A stretch of 64,000 nt of DNA from Trileptium ribeirensis (lineage: Eukaryota; Nematoda; Enoplea; Enoplida; Thoracostomopsidae): assembly GCA_030248225.1 (NCBI GenBank), contig JASANE010017546.1:1-64000 (forward strand), given 5' to 3'. The notes beneath the pieces are model-generated. The model was given only the letters and a program-made list of their open reading frames with translations. It was not told the origin of the DNA and searched no databases. Both the position numbers and the translations under genes were made by a program. Of the stretch, positions 22,471-35,290 are shown piece by piece; positions within the stretch are counted from its first letter, which is position 1; every line of letters begins with the position of its first letter.

Positions 22471-23648
22471 CGGAAAAATTACCGGAGGGGGTAGGCTGAA
22501 TTACCAAGGGAGCCTCCTCCCTATTCGAAGAGAAGACAGTAATCGAATGTTTGCGACTAATGCACTTTTGTCAGTTTGCAATTGAATTAACGAATTTCAT
22601 TTGTATTCAAACGGAGATCGTTCGTTAGCAAAACCATTTAGATTTCGTTTGCACTAGATTTTTATGTTCATTTAAGTTTGACGGTAACAGTAGAAGTTAT
22701 AAGATTAAGTACAACCAAATGTACCAAACCAAAATATAATGAAACGTTGTCTCTCTAGCTCGCCATTGCACAAATGAGTCTATATGTTATAATTACACCA
22801 TTTATCTTATGTGTGAGCCCACTTTAGCTGCGAACACCATGGTTGTTTCTTTGTCAAAATCACAAACTATATCGTTCGCGTTTACATTTCTATCTTTGGT
22901 GTTCGCATTTTAGCGAACGCGAACATGGTCTCTAGGTAGTGCGAAATTAATTTGTGCGAGCGCGCACATTTTTTCCATTTCGCACGGTTGCCTGTGTTTA
23001 CCAAATGGTATGCTGTATCAGACAGCTACGTTCGCGGTCTCTGTTGTAGTGTACGAAAAAATGCGAAGCAAAATTGCAAAATAACGATCGCGAACAGCAC
23101 CCACATTATCCTATATCAGAAATGTTTGTACGCGTAATTAAAGGAAAAACTTTGTTCGCGTACATTCTTCGTGTTCACGATCAAGAAGTGGCTTGATATA
23201 AGAACTACCCAAGTGTACGCACCTAAAGGTGACTTACTCATTATACAAAGACTCAGTTCATTTGGATTTTACAACAGTAATCATGGAAATGTGCCTGTTG
23301 GAGCTATCTGTAATGACATGCTGTCAAAACGACCGGTTTAAAGTAATGATTAAAAGTACAAAATTTGAAATGTTACGGGAGCTACTGTTCGCTAAAAAGT
23401 GAGTCATAAATTCAAAATCGTATTTTATGTGTTCTGTAGGTAATTTGAATCTTCTTGCTCACCATGGGGAAATGGTGCGCAGTATATTTCAGCACTTGAG
23501 ATAGTATTGATTTTAGCAATAAATTATATAGTTGTAACGTTCCGATAGATATGCGGTCATTCATATAATAAAAGCGGATAAGCTACAGTTTTAAACTATG
23601 AAACTCGCTATAAACTTTCTATTCCTAACGTTGTTGAGTCCTACGTAG
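22471..23648 (+). other. Intron d-e remainder, no element recognised
   Basis: A GTTCGCG/CGCGAAC-rich patch at 22845-23165 recurs in both orientations but lacks clear ends. The intron ends with the acceptor CCTACGTAG at 23648. Confidence 0.4.
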
Positions 23649-23830
23649 CTTTAGTGAATCCGCGACTCCGAGTGACAATCGACTTGCCGAACTCGCCCGC
23701 CGTAACGCGATGGTCGGAGCGGCTCTCAAGGAAACGTATCCGATTGAAACTTCAAAAGTGCCTGACTTACAAGAGGATGAATTTAAGAAAGGCGGTGAGG
23801 AATTCAAAATGCCGGCATCAGTTAGAAACA
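23649..23830 (+). CDS. Conserved tail block, NuMA-like gene (exon e)
   Basis: Acceptor CCTACGTAG ends at 23648; consensus donor GTAAGT at 23831. The first base completes the Ser codon from the previous exon, and one base is left over. The peptide (SFSESATPSDNRLAELARRN, then LKETYPIETSKVPDLQ, EDEFKKGGEEF) contains an RRN...LK..YP[IL]E[TS] block. From memory this resembles a conserved stretch in the microtubule-binding part of the NuMA tail. This is the main reason for the NuMA-like call; the exon itself is well supported by phase and splice sites. Confidence 0.8.
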
Positions 23831-25545
23831 GTAAGTATGTTACATATGATTTAGCCGCATTGCATTGTTTTTGGTGGCGGTGATGTATTTATTGTACGAG
23901 ACCGAGCATTAATTTATCTACTGGACTTTCCAAAATAATTACTTCAGTTGGGAGGTTGTGTGGAATGGAAGGTGATTGGGCAGATTGTACCAGCCGGCTG
24001 TATCCGCATAACAGTTGAAACAAGCGGCAAAATGATCCACCATTCAGTAATTATGTCGCTAAATCCGTGCTGTGATGTGTCAAGACGTAGGAAAAGTTTA
24101 TTTTCATATAAAAGTTAGCCCACTTACTTCCCCAAATACTGTCATTCTGAACAGTTTGGTGCAGAAGATTTCAGGTGCGGCTAGATCAATAAAACACTTG
24201 AATATATTGTAATAGTTCTTGGGTTGTGATAATTTCATATTCAGAGGGTTACATTTTTACCCAGTTTTAAATAGTACCTGATTTGGACCGATAATAAATT
24301 TGAGACTGTAGCAATAATTTTGGCTTTCTGTGCTAGTGGTACTTGATAGTGCTAGCTAGAAATCACTGTCGCGTTTCGGACGTCCATGGAAATCGAACAG
24401 AATTTATTTATCCGCGAATAACTTTTGATCAAATTGTCTGATATAAATTTCGAACACACCTTGAACAAAACATGAAATTTTTCGAACCAACAGCACTCAT
24501 TTCTATCACTGTGGCTAAGTTATAGAATTATGGTAACGATTTACGGTGCCTAGTGTACTCTCTACTATATACTGGATTACCTCAAATCCAAAACACTATG
24601 TGTTGTCATCGTTATATAGGGTTTGGGAAACCGTGAAATATACCAAGTTTTATTTAAAAATTATGAAGTTTTCTTATAGAAATTATCTAACTTTAAAACT
24701 GTAAAAATATGCAGTTGCGAGAAATAGATTTAGTTTTATTGAATCAAAAAATATTGAATGTGGATAATGTATTCAGCTATATTGCTATTATTATGGAAAA
24801 CTGTAGCGTAAAATGTCGAAACAATTTTGTTTGAGAAACTTCCGCAATTCGGCAACGGATAACTACATATGTATATATTTTTTTCAATGTAAGTAAATTG
24901 AGGCAGCTGTCCTATATTTGTTTGGTGAAGATTGCGTTAATGCGCAGAATGTTAACACAATCGTCATTATTCTTCTTAAAGTTTAAATGTTTATATATAT
25001 ACAGTAAGACTATAATTTCATATCATGTTTGAAAGCAACGTGAATTTTGCTGTCTACATGTTTAACTACAAAGCTGTTATAACAAAAAGTAGAGACTAGC
25101 CACAATCTTGAGTAGGAAACATATTCAGTAAAATACGAACGTTTTTATCACATAGGTGTTCCGTACCGAATAGCATCATAGTAATTTCCTTTGTTGTTTG
25201 TTCGTGATATATTTTGTGTGAAAGTTTTAAGAAACTTTTTGTTCTCTGACTTTTCTGGAAACAGATATCAAACATACTGTTCTTTTAACAAAACAACTAT
25301 TGTTGAATAGGAGAAGATGAAAGCCAACCGCATTGTTCATCTCGCATGGATGTTCAGAAGGTAACATATTTCGTATTTTTTCTACAGCTTTACTTATTAC
25401 TTTCGTATCAGCTTTTCAAGTATTTATCAGGTATTACAGTTACCAAAAATCATGACTAAACATTATGATTCTGTTCAAAACAATTTCCAATAACAACACA
25501 CGCGTAAACCTGTACGAATAGCGTCACACGGTAGTAGTAGCGTTA
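23831..25545 (+). other. Intron e, no feature recognised
   Basis: AT-rich single-copy-looking sequence without open frames of interest, up to the first Harbinger-type MITE. Confidence 0.4.
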
Positions 25546-25828
25546 AGGCGTGTTCACACGCTCAAATTTTGATCAAAATTTGAGCTCAAATTTTGATCAA
25601 AATTTGAAAGCATCTTTTTTGCATTTTTTGTAAGTTTGAATGTGTGAACACTGTTCAAACTTTTCAAGGATATTCTTGTAGCCAATCATTGACGAGATTC
25701 ATTACTTGAAAAAGTTTGAGCTCAAATTTTGTTCTCAAATTTTGAAATATCGCAATTTTTCGTTAAAAATTACCGTCAAATTTTGAGCTCAAAATTTGAG
25801 AAAAAAGTGTGAGCGTGTGAACACGCCT
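25546..25828 (+). mobile_element. Harbinger-type MITE, copy 1 (283 bp)
   Basis: Perfect long inverted ends AGGCGTGTTCACACGCTC / GAGCGTGTGAACACGCCT with a TTA duplication on both sides (25543-25545, 25829-25831). The interior is a series of TTTTGATCAAAATTTGAGCTC palindromes. The TWA target duplication fits PIF/Harbinger. No coding capacity. Confidence 0.85.
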
Positions 25829-25856
25829 TTAGTTGCGTTCTGCAGAAAGATCTTTA

Positions 25857-25972
25857 AGGCGTGTTCACACGCTCAAACTTTTTGCTCAAATTTTGATCAA
25901 AACTTGAGCTCAGATTTTGATCAAAATTTGAAAGCATCTTTTTTGCATTTTTATCAAGTTTGAACGTGTGAA
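25857..25972 (+). mobile_element. Harbinger-type MITE, truncated copy 2
   Basis: Begins TTA-AGGCGTGTTCACACG like copy 1 and follows it through the TTTGATCAAAA palindromes, but breaks off at GAACGTGTGAACTGATAG. The right end and target duplication are missing. Confidence 0.75.
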
Positions 25973-26196
25973 CTGATAGACTGATACTGTACTACAGGTT
26001 CTTTTCTTTTTGTGATTAGAGACGCTTTAACTGGCCCGATTCTAATCATTATATTGATAAGAGCGAAAAAAATCGAACACGACTGTAATAGCAATTTCAA
26101 CCAACGACACCTGTGTCGTTTTCAACGCGATGTGAAGTAAACTGCCGCGGGCAGAATGGAGTACACAAAACGTTCGCTTGTAAACGAAGAATATAA

Positions 26197-26466
26197 AGGC
26201 GTGTTCACACGCTCAAACTTTTTGCTCAAATGTTGAGCTCAAAATTTGGCGGTGATTTTTAAATGAAAATTGCGATATTTCAAAATTTGAGCTCAAACTT
26301 TTTCAGGTAATACATCTCGCATGATTGGCTACAGGAACATTCATGAAATGTTTGAACTGTGTTCACACGTTCAAACTTGCAAAAAATGCAAAAACGTTGC
26401 TTTCAAATTTTGATCAAAATTTGAGCTCAAATTTTGAGCAAAAAGTTCGAGCGTGTGAACACGCCT
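26197..26466 (+). mobile_element. Harbinger-type MITE, copy 3 (270 bp)
   Basis: Same inverted ends as copy 1, with a TAA duplication on both sides (26194-26196, 26467-26469). The interior is related to copy 1 but largely in the opposite order, as expected for a near-palindromic element inserted in the other direction. Confidence 0.85.
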
Positions 26467-26799
26467 TAACGTTCGTTGGCGTTTAGGTTCAACGCACGGA
26501 AAAATACAGTCTAAAATACGAAAAAAATTTGTTTGAGCGTACGTTCGTGTGTAAACGAACGTTCTAACGTTGTTTGTGTTTACATTCATTCGAGTTTCGC
26601 GTTAGTTTGTAATGCACTTATTTTGTGTGTGATTGTATAAATACGTAGGCACAATCGAAATGATCCCGAACAAGGGTACAGAAGTTTAAAATAGCTAACG
26701 ACCGTAAAACCTAAAATAATATTGTATAACAAAAATGTTCATCTGTAGACTTTCAGTTTTTAAATTACTTTACTTAGCTATAATAATAGCTATAACTAT

Positions 26800-27390
26800 A
26801 ATCAGAACGTAGTGAAACGTAGTGGAGATTGTGTGTTGCAGGGGTGAAATCTTTTAAATTCCGTCTCTGTGTGTGTGTGATCGGCCATAACTCGGGAACG
26901 ACTTAACCGATTTTCATGATCTTGGGCTCATTCGAACCGGCATAGTCGATTTATTCCGAGCATTTTTTGATTTGGAGTCTGGTTTTAGGTTCAATGCTTC
27001 ATAGTAAATTTTTTTCTCCATCCAAAATTAGAAAATTTGTTGTGACGTCCTGGGCGGCTGAAAAGTTTTACTTGGGGATTTCGGACATGGGAAACTCATT
27101 CATAATGTTGATTTCGCTCTGCAATCCATGGTTCTATAGGCACACGGGGATTGTTAATCGACCCAAAATTCCTAATTTTACTGTTACGCCCTGTTACGTT
27201 GCTGATAGCTTGCACTTGGAGTGGCAAACTCATTGCCGGTGTTAGTTTTGTTCTAACTTGTGCGATATTCTGTGATATCCACATATAGTATATCGACGTA
27301 TGCTATCGAGAGCTCATTAACTGTGTAACAAAAGGCGTATGTGAACCTATGCTTCACTACGTTCTGCAATCTCGAAAGAGTTACTAGTAA
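26800..27390 (+). repeat. CAGAACGTAGTG-ended repeat, copy 1 (short form)
   Basis: Begins ATAATCAGAACGTAGTG and ends TTCACTACGTTCTGCAATCTC followed by GTTACTAGTA, so the ends contain an inverted CAGAACGTAGTGAA. The copy at 33966-35290 shares both ends, the CGGCCATAACTC and CCGATTTTCATG blocks, and TCATTCGAACCGGCATAGTC. This copy has one internal unit where the other has three. Confidence 0.75.
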
Positions 27391-27818
27391 TATAATATAT
27401 TTATTATTATTATATTATTATAATGGTGTTTGCTTGGTCCATATTCCTAGGGTCAGCTTCCAAACTACTACTGTCTTTCTTACGAATGACCGTGGTGTGC
27501 CGTTATAAAAGCTTGCCCGGATGGCACTTAATTACCCTTATGGGGCATATTCTGTTTCTAATCATTTTTATGGTTTTCTTATTGTAAGAGCACCAGTTAA
27601 CTACACGACTATATTTATATACTGTTATTGTGGGTAGTTTAACTATTCGTATATTGTAATGATAATACAAACATAATTGTCGTTACATAGTAATACTCAT
27701 TCGCCGTTGTTTTCTACAGCAAATTTTTATATTTACGCAAAATGTTGATGTGGCGTATCCATCCGTTTTTAAAGATCACAATACCATTAATTTGGGTCAC
27801 ACCGGGGCGTCTACACAG

Positions 27819-27910
27819 TTTTTAGGTCCGCTGACCGATATAGTAGAGATACTTCTATTGGTGGCAGTCGATATTCAAGTGTTTCAGCTGCAGTTGTAGT
27901 TTACTTACAT
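27819..27910 (+). CDS. Possible Ser/Arg-rich exon of the NuMA-like gene
   Basis: A candidate exon between acceptor CTACACAG (27818) and donor GTAATA (27911), or GTTGTA at 27893. It accepts phase 1 and leaves phase 0, which is exactly what the exons at 23649 and 35751 need. The peptide (IFRSADRYSRDTSIGGSRYS, then SVSAA) is Ser/Arg-rich like the rest of the tail. Splice signals are only fair and there is no conserved domain, so it could be chance. Some exon with this phase is required, because exon e cannot join the last exon in frame. Confidence 0.3.
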
Positions 27911-30398
27911 GTAATATTTAATAAGCTTATAATGTATTAGTTTTTCTCAGATGTTGGCGTTTATAATTCACACATTCAAATTCATTGAGCTAGTTTCAGA
28001 CAATACTTTGGTTAAATGAGTATTCTCTTGAAAAGTGAAAATAATACTAACGGCTCGAGATTCAGATGTGAATAGAATGTGTCTGGGTTGTCCTGTGGCT
28101 AGGAATCCCCGCAAAACAAAGTCCGGGTCGCCGAGAATTTGCGGAGGCCATCAAAATGCGACGCCAGAAATATTCGGCGGAGAGAAATAGCGAATTTACC
28201 TTAAACCGTTTTCTTATTTTTTTGAATGCAATTACCCTTCTGCGGGAGCCCACATTTCTAGATTGATTTTGTGCTGCTTTTCGTTGCTACAGTTATGCAT
28301 GGTTGGGTCAAAAGGATATTCTCAAAGGGCCCATGGGACCCAAAGTATCCGAAAATGGAAGTATCTTGACAACTGCTCGACCTATACCGGTGCTTTTGGT
28401 ATCATTTCGTTGAGCAAATCATTCTCTATTTAGCTATGAATAGTGTGCTGCTCTGGTCTACACAGGACCAAACTTTTAGCTGGGAGGTATAAGTTGGAAC
28501 CTCTAGCTCCAACCGGGGGAGGATAAATTGAAAATACCTGGGGGGACCATACTCCTCTGGTTAATTAGGGTTGTTTTTATAATAGCATTTTTCGTCTTTT
28601 TCATGTATTTACGACATGTATATCGTTTTTGTTGTATATTTTTTATTTGAGTACTGAAAATGTGTATTTCTGCAGGCTGCACTTCATTGTACATGGGATT
28701 TTATCATAAATATTCGAAATATAAGGTGTAGTATTGAGTTTTGATATGATCACTATTGTTAGGACATTAATTTTTTGTGTCGCCTCAAAATAGCTGGGAG
28801 TAGCAACATTTATACACCTGAGGGATCCTGTAAAATCCCGGGGAAAGTCAAAACTTTTTGAAAGCGCCTTCCCCTCTCTGTGAAAAGGCATCTTCGTTAA
28901 ACGAATTTCGTTAAACGCAAACTAGCGTTTTAATGATATAATTTTTCTATTTTGACGCAATCAAAATTCCTTAAATTTATTATTGTTTAAAAGAAAACAA
29001 TCGAAATCCAACGAAACGTAGGCGGGCACTTCATTCTTATTGTAACTGTATAGTTTTTTGGTGCGCTGCATACTGTTGCTTGAGTATTTAGATACCAGCA
29101 CAACAGCTACAGGTGATTACACAAAATAACCTTAAAAGGAAACCCCCGCTCTTTTCGTTTAATTATCGCTTGCGAGGCACTAGCGCAAAATACTAATATA
29201 TTGAAATTTGACTAATATAGGAGAAACGACGAAAATCAAACTTCAGCCCCGCTGTTGCAATGAAAAATATTCGCAAGAAAATAACGCGCAATACAAACGG
29301 ACCAAAAGTGAGTTGCATGTCATATTCAATGAATCTAATGGGAGGGTAAAACTTCACCAGTTTTAATATTTTGGCGTTTTGTATAATAACTGGGGTGGAC
29401 CCACTTTATCGGAAGCTAGAGATAGCTTTATGCGACGGCTTTAACTTGATCTACAGCAACATCCGCTTTACGTTTGGACAGCCATCTCTTGAAGGAGGCG
29501 TTATGATGCAGCAGGTTTCAGGGAGTATAGGGCCACGTAGAAATGCATTGAGCAGAGTTTTACTATTATTGTGTGTGCATAATCACCCCGAATCGAGTAT
29601 ACAGAGTTGTCGGCGGGGAATTTATTAGATACAATCACTGTGTCAGTTGCGGCTTGGTTACCAAAACAATTTTTTTAGAGGCAGATTATTTAAACTGTTC
29701 TTGATATTTGTCTACGCTCAGTCAGAGTAGCGTTCAATTTTGTCTGCAAAAATAAAATGAAGAGCTATTCGACTGCGGTTTTAACTACCTAACGGTGCTA
29801 TTTTTTTGCTACTGCTAATGTCCAAAGGGTGTAACGTAGTACACGCCGTGCTATAAATGACAATATAAAATCATTAATTCCTATGCTCCAACAGGGAAAA
29901 CACTATAGCAATAATTGGCGTTTTGGGTCTAGGTCGTGCACTCTGGGTACCTATTAACCAATAGCGTTAAAGTACCTTTGACATTTTCCTTTAAATTTAT
30001 ATTCATGGCTAAATCCAAATTCGTCAATTGATAAATATAAACTTCCAGATTATCAGTAATGCAGCAAAGTCTTATGTATAATAAATATAACGTATTGTAA
30101 GAATATGTGGAAATAATTAGTACGGACAGACTTCAACAAAACACATCGAACACTTTGGAACAACAAAACGCTTTTTCGAACGCACATCGAACAGTTTCGA
30201 AAAACATGAAGTTTTATTTTATTTACTATTTTTCATTTAAACGTTCGATCACATTTCGAACTTTGACCAAGTCTCTGGACAACGTCTGTCACTTATGGCA
30301 AGGGCTGCATGCACACAATCCTGGAATTATAACGTATTAATTTAACTAGGATTTTCTATAGTCTGTGCTCTATTGTACAATAATATTTCAAGTTATTG
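27911..30398 (+). other. Intron sequence, nothing recognised
   Basis: Short unrelated open frames on both strands (for example 29371-29628) show no family signature. A TCGAAC-rich patch lies at 30110-30280. Confidence 0.35.
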
Positions 30399-31273
30399 AC
30401 GGAGGCAAGACGAGCCACCGAAGGTGGCGAGTCGCAGCCGGAGGCGTACATTTAACTTTATATATATCAATATACTAGACGCAAAATTTCAATTTTCTCT
30501 GTGACTTTTTTTTTGTTTGTCACAGACAGGTCTGCAGGTTGAACGCCTGGGCCGATTTTAGAAATTTTTTTCTTCGTGTTGCATATTCTCTTGCGGAGTG
30601 CCCTTTCATTGAGCACTTTTTTCTACGAAAATTGCTTTGTACTCAAAATTAAGCAAATGTTGCTCAAACTTAGGGATTTTTGCCATTTTTTCAGCTTTTT
30701 CACCGCATCTCGACAACCGTTCGTGCTATTTCGGCGATTTTTTTACATAAAATTCATTTTCACGTTTTCTAAACAGCTGTATATAGCTGATTGACGTATT
30801 TCATCTCTTTCCTTAAAAATTAAGCAAATTCTCTTAAAATTGACTTAGGGAAACCTAAGTTCATCATATCTCGACAACCGTTCGTGCTATCTCGGTCATT
30901 TTTTGACATAACATGTACCTTCACGTTTTCTAAAAGACTGTATACGAGTGATCTACTTACCTTTATAAATTCTCTTAAAATTAAGAGCAAAGTCTCTTAA
31001 AAATGAGTTAAAAATTATTAAGTGTGTTATTGACGGAGGCAAGACGAGCCACCGAAGGTGGCGAGTCGCAGCTGGAGCAGTCGCAGTCGAACATTATTTC
31101 ACATAATAAATTCAGTTTCTTAAATTTGTTTTCATGGTGAAAATTCGAAGATGAGGTGTAGCTACTCGATTTAAATGAGTATGTTACTTTTAAACTGTTA
31201 CCAAAAATGTTAGAAATTCCACAAGCTGTATGCACTATTCACGCCGTTGTTAACCACCATGCCTCCGTCACCC
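30399..31273. repeat. Direct repeats with a GCCACC-GAA-GGTGGC hairpin
   Basis: Nearly identical blocks lie at 30399-30449 and 31027-31077: TTGACGGAGGCAAGACGAG, then GCCACCGAAGGTGGC, then GAGTCGCAG. The middle is a perfect 6-bp stem with a GAA loop. Inverted GCCTCCGTCA closes the second block at 31260-31270. Between them lies a ~165-bp tandem duplication marked by TCTCGACAACCGTTCGTGC at ~30706 and ~30871. Possibly ends of a mobile element; no target duplication was seen. Confidence 0.6.
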
Positions 31274-31682
31274 ACGTTTACGTGTTACTAGTATGCATGT
31301 ATCTTACTCAAAAGCTGTGGCAAAGTACGCTTTTAATACATTAAGAAGCTGTCTTTTAGCCAGCCTATTGTTGGCATGGAACGATTGTGGATTTCTCAAA
31401 ATAGTGTTTTGTGATGCAAAAACTTTAGTGTGAGTTTGAAAACTGTACCACAACCTACTGGGTCGATTCGCTCGCGGATATATATAATTGATGCATAAAC
31501 TTATCATATTTTGCGGAGCGTTAAAGCTCTCATAAAAATTCGAAAAACTCGTGCCGTTCTAAAACTGGCATTCTTACATTTAAATGTCGTAACACTTATC
31601 ACAGGTTTCCAATGAAAAAATAGAGATTGAGAACTATTTTCGGGCTATGCGCCAATACTTAGAAATATCCAAAAAAAGTTAA

Positions 31683-33264
31683 GGGTCATTTCACGAAACC
31701 ATGTCATTTTAGTCGGGGGGGGGCTACATCGGCACTTTTTGGCCCATACCACCAGTCTTTTCGAAGGAAATTTAATGTCGCTGTGAGGTGTAGTAATAGC
31801 ATGTCCGACGGTCATAATGAGGTATGGTGGACCTCTGTACCCCAAACATAGCAGGAGCCAGAGGCCCTCAAACCCGGGTTGGCCAAATGAAGCCAAAAAC
31901 ACATGTCCCAATATAAACGTTCGCCGTATCGTTAGCACGTGATACATATGTGCGTTTTTCATTTCACTGTGATCCATTGGTATTTGCTAATTTTTCCGGA
32001 AAAACTTAGGAGTAAGCATCGACACTGAAGCTGACGTCAAGCTTCCGAAAATTTTTTTCGTGACAGGTAGCCCCCCCCCGACCAAGGTCAAATCTGGCAG
32101 CTTTCAGACGCTGGTAAATAACGTCAAAGTGCACTAGCGCCAAAAATGCTATATAACGGTAATCGTAATCAGTACAGGTGTTATTGAAAAAAAGAATATC
32201 AGCGTCTGTCCATGTGTTATTTTATTATGAGGTCGAAGGTCATAAAATGCCAAAAATGGGGTATGCAAAATGTAGCCCCCCCCGACCTGACCAAACTTAG
32301 ATTAAAAAAGCCAAATTTAGCATACAGTCTTACAATAGGCCGGATATAAACATAGTAAAGCCCCACTAGAATCGACCCATCTATTAAAATTTTTTAATGA
32401 AAATGTAGCCCCCTACCTGGCGTGTAGCCCCCCCCCCGACCACATGTATAATAAAAGTAATCGAAGGTCGCAAGAATCATATTAGTATATAAGGTCATCA
32501 TCATTGCACTATGATATGGGGCCGTGCTGTTAACTGGGCAGCTAGGGAACCCTTCTGTCTGCCCGCACATCTATTACACGCATTGTCCTTGGTATCATCA
32601 CTTAAATGTAAGCTAGTCATAGATCAACTGTATTTGTTTTACACCAGCTTACATCTAGAATGTATAGAAGTAGCTAAAGTTTGGCGCGTTGCATGTTGTA
32701 GGAAGCTGTAGCCCCCCCCCGACCTGAGGTGTAGCCCCCCCCCCGTTTCAAAATATCGGGGTGCCATTTTTTACAAGGCCTAAGGATCTGCCTGAAATTT
32801 TTTCTCAGACGTCCCCCGCTCATGGTTGGTTTGTGAGCATAACATGGTATCTGTAGGTGCTGTCTCCGTTGCGCTAGAAAAACTTCTGCGACAGGCTTGT
32901 TCTAAATTGGTCGATTTTTAACCCCATGAATGCCCTAGCAGCATCAATTTTAGGTCGCAAGTGCTCCAAATGGCTTGACAAGGACCATTTTGGTCCGACT
33001 TGCATAAAAACAGACCATGGTTCGCGTGTCACTCCGTCAACCTACAGAATAATGACTTATTTCGGATTAAAATTTGATACCCAGGGGGGCTTTTTCCAAC
33101 CCCTGTAGCACGTTTCAGGTAGCTCGTTTTGCATAGAGACATCGATATTCGAAAAATTCAGGGTTTTTACATCGGAAGGGGTCTAGACACTGTACATTCG
33201 AAAACGTTTCATTTTGGCTTCAAAAAGTGGTGTTTCAAAAGTACATGGTTTCGTGAAATGACCC
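31683..33264. mobile_element. TTAA-flanked element with C-tract array
   Basis: Terminal inverted repeats GGGTCATTTCACGAAACC and its complement lie at 31683-31700 and 33247-33264, with the target TTAA on both sides (31679-31682, 33265-33268). TTAA targeting fits piggyBac-type and other TTAA MITEs. Inside are seven GTAGCC(C)n motifs, five of them followed by GACC: one inverted near 31712, others near 32067, 32271, 32405, 32423, 32707 and 32731, with C runs of 5-11. No transposase frame is present. Confidence 0.85.
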
Positions 33265-33965
33265 TTAAATTTCCAAAAATTTAACGGAATGAGTTCCAAT
33301 CTTGTTAGATGTATAGTATAGTGTTTTAATTTGTAACTCTTTTCCACATAGAGTCATTTGTAACGGTGTACATTGTGACTTGATGCACTAATCGGGTTTA
33401 TCGGGGGGGCATGCGTTTGTTCATGCGTTGTTACTCACTCGTGTTGTGAGTTTCTTCGTGGAACTGAGCAACAGCTCCTAAATACCGTTGTGGCTAACGT
33501 TACACGGCTAGCGGTTAAGCGATCCAAACGACCGATGCAACAAAGACGTGCAAGATTGTACGACATTCACATTGATCCACGCGGGAAGGGTTATGTGCTG
33601 TGGTTTTATTGTAATAATTTTTCATTGACTATGTCGTTAAAATAATTTAAGACGCCACAGATGCTAAGAAACTCAATTTCGACAGTGAAAATTTATGCAT
33701 TATTAATGAAGACACTGGAACAGATATATAGGATATAAGGGTTGATTACTTCGTTTAAATATACCGCATTTTGCTTTTATGTGCTTATGCATAATACGAT
33801 AGTAGCTTGCCGTGCGAAAACGGCTCTATCGTTGAAACTCGTTTCTATTAAATTTGCTGTGAGATATGTATAGCTGCATTGTAACAGCACATCACTGTTT
33901 GTTTTCCGTTTGCTTGCTGGTTGATACTACATAATGGTTTCCATATGTCAGATAGATATTCAGAT

Positions 33966-35290
33966 AATCAGAACGTAGTGAAACGTAGTGGAGATTGTTT
34001 TGTTGCAGGGGTGAAATTTTTTAAATTCCGTGTGTGTGTGTGATCGGCCATAACTCCAGAACGCCTTAACCGATTTTCATGTCATTCGAACCGGCATAGT
34101 CGATTTACCGTGTACATCCCCGAGCATTATTTGATTTGGGGTCTGGTTCCGGGGTCAGGCGTCAAAATGTGGGTTTTTGGCCCCATTTTAGTATCCTTCA
34201 CGAAAGCAAGGTTATTTTTATCTTAACTATCCAATTTTTTCTCTGGATGGTTTTGTTTCATAGTAAAATAATAAATGCCGATGCCACTTTTTTTGTTTTT
34301 CGATTAAGAATCCGGTTCTGGATTTATGGGGTTTGAGGTACGGGGGTATGGCGCCCCCACTGTTCCTCGACCCAAAATTTGAAAATTTGTTCTGACGTTT
34401 TGGGCGGCTGATAAATTATACCTGGGGGTTTTCGGGCATGGGAAACTCATTGCCGGTGCCGATTTTGCTCTTCGACCTATGGTTCCATGGGTACAGGAGT
34501 ATGACGGCCCATGGTTCGGGGTCAGAGGTCAAAATGAGGGTTTTTTAGTACCCTTCACGGAAGCAAGGTTATTTTTATCATAACTATCGAATTTCCTTCT
34601 CTGGATGGTTTTATTTCGTAGTAAAATGATAAATGCCGATGCCTCTTTTTTGTTTTGCGATTAAGGCTCCGGTTTTAGAGTTAAGGGGTTTGAGGTATGG
34701 CACCCTCATGGTTCCTCGACCCAAAATTTGAAATTTTGTGCTGACGTCTTGGGCGGCTGATAAGTTTTACCTGGGGGTTTTCGGGCATGGGAAACTCATT
34801 GCCGGTATTGGTTTTACTCTGCGACCCATGGTTCCATGGGTACAAGTGTATGACGCCCCTTTGGTTCGGGGTCAGAAATCAAAATGAGAGTTTTTACACC
34901 ATTTTAGTACCCTTTCGAATTTTCGAATTTTTTTCTCTGGTTGGTTTTATTTCATAGTAAAATGATAAATCTCGATGCCTCTTTTTTTGTTTTTCGTTTA
35001 AGGCTCTGGTTTTGGAGTTATGGGGTTTGAGGTACCCTAGTGGTTCCTCGACCAGAAATTTGAAAATTTGTTCTGACGTCATGGGCGGCTGATAAGTTGC
35101 ACCTGGGGGTTTTGTGGCATGGGAAAGTCATTGCCGGTGTTAGTTTTGTTGTAACTTGTGCTGATATTGTGTGATGTCCATATATAGCATATCGACGAAT
35201 GCTATCGAGAGCTGATTTGATGTGCACGCAAAAAGTGTAGGCGTAGGTTTACCTTTGCTTCACTACGTTCTGCAATCTCGATGCAGTTAC
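33966..35290 (+). repeat. CAGAACGTAGTG-ended repeat, copy 2, with ~340-bp internal tandem units
   Basis: Same ends as the copy at 26800-27390. The internal unit, starting GTTTGAGGTA and containing CTGACGT--TGGGCGGCTGATAA and CATGGGAAACTCATTGCCGG, occurs at 34331, 34689 and 35025 (spacing ~336-358), expanding this copy to 1.3 kb. No protein function was recognised. It lies in the last intron of the NuMA-like gene. Confidence 0.75.
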
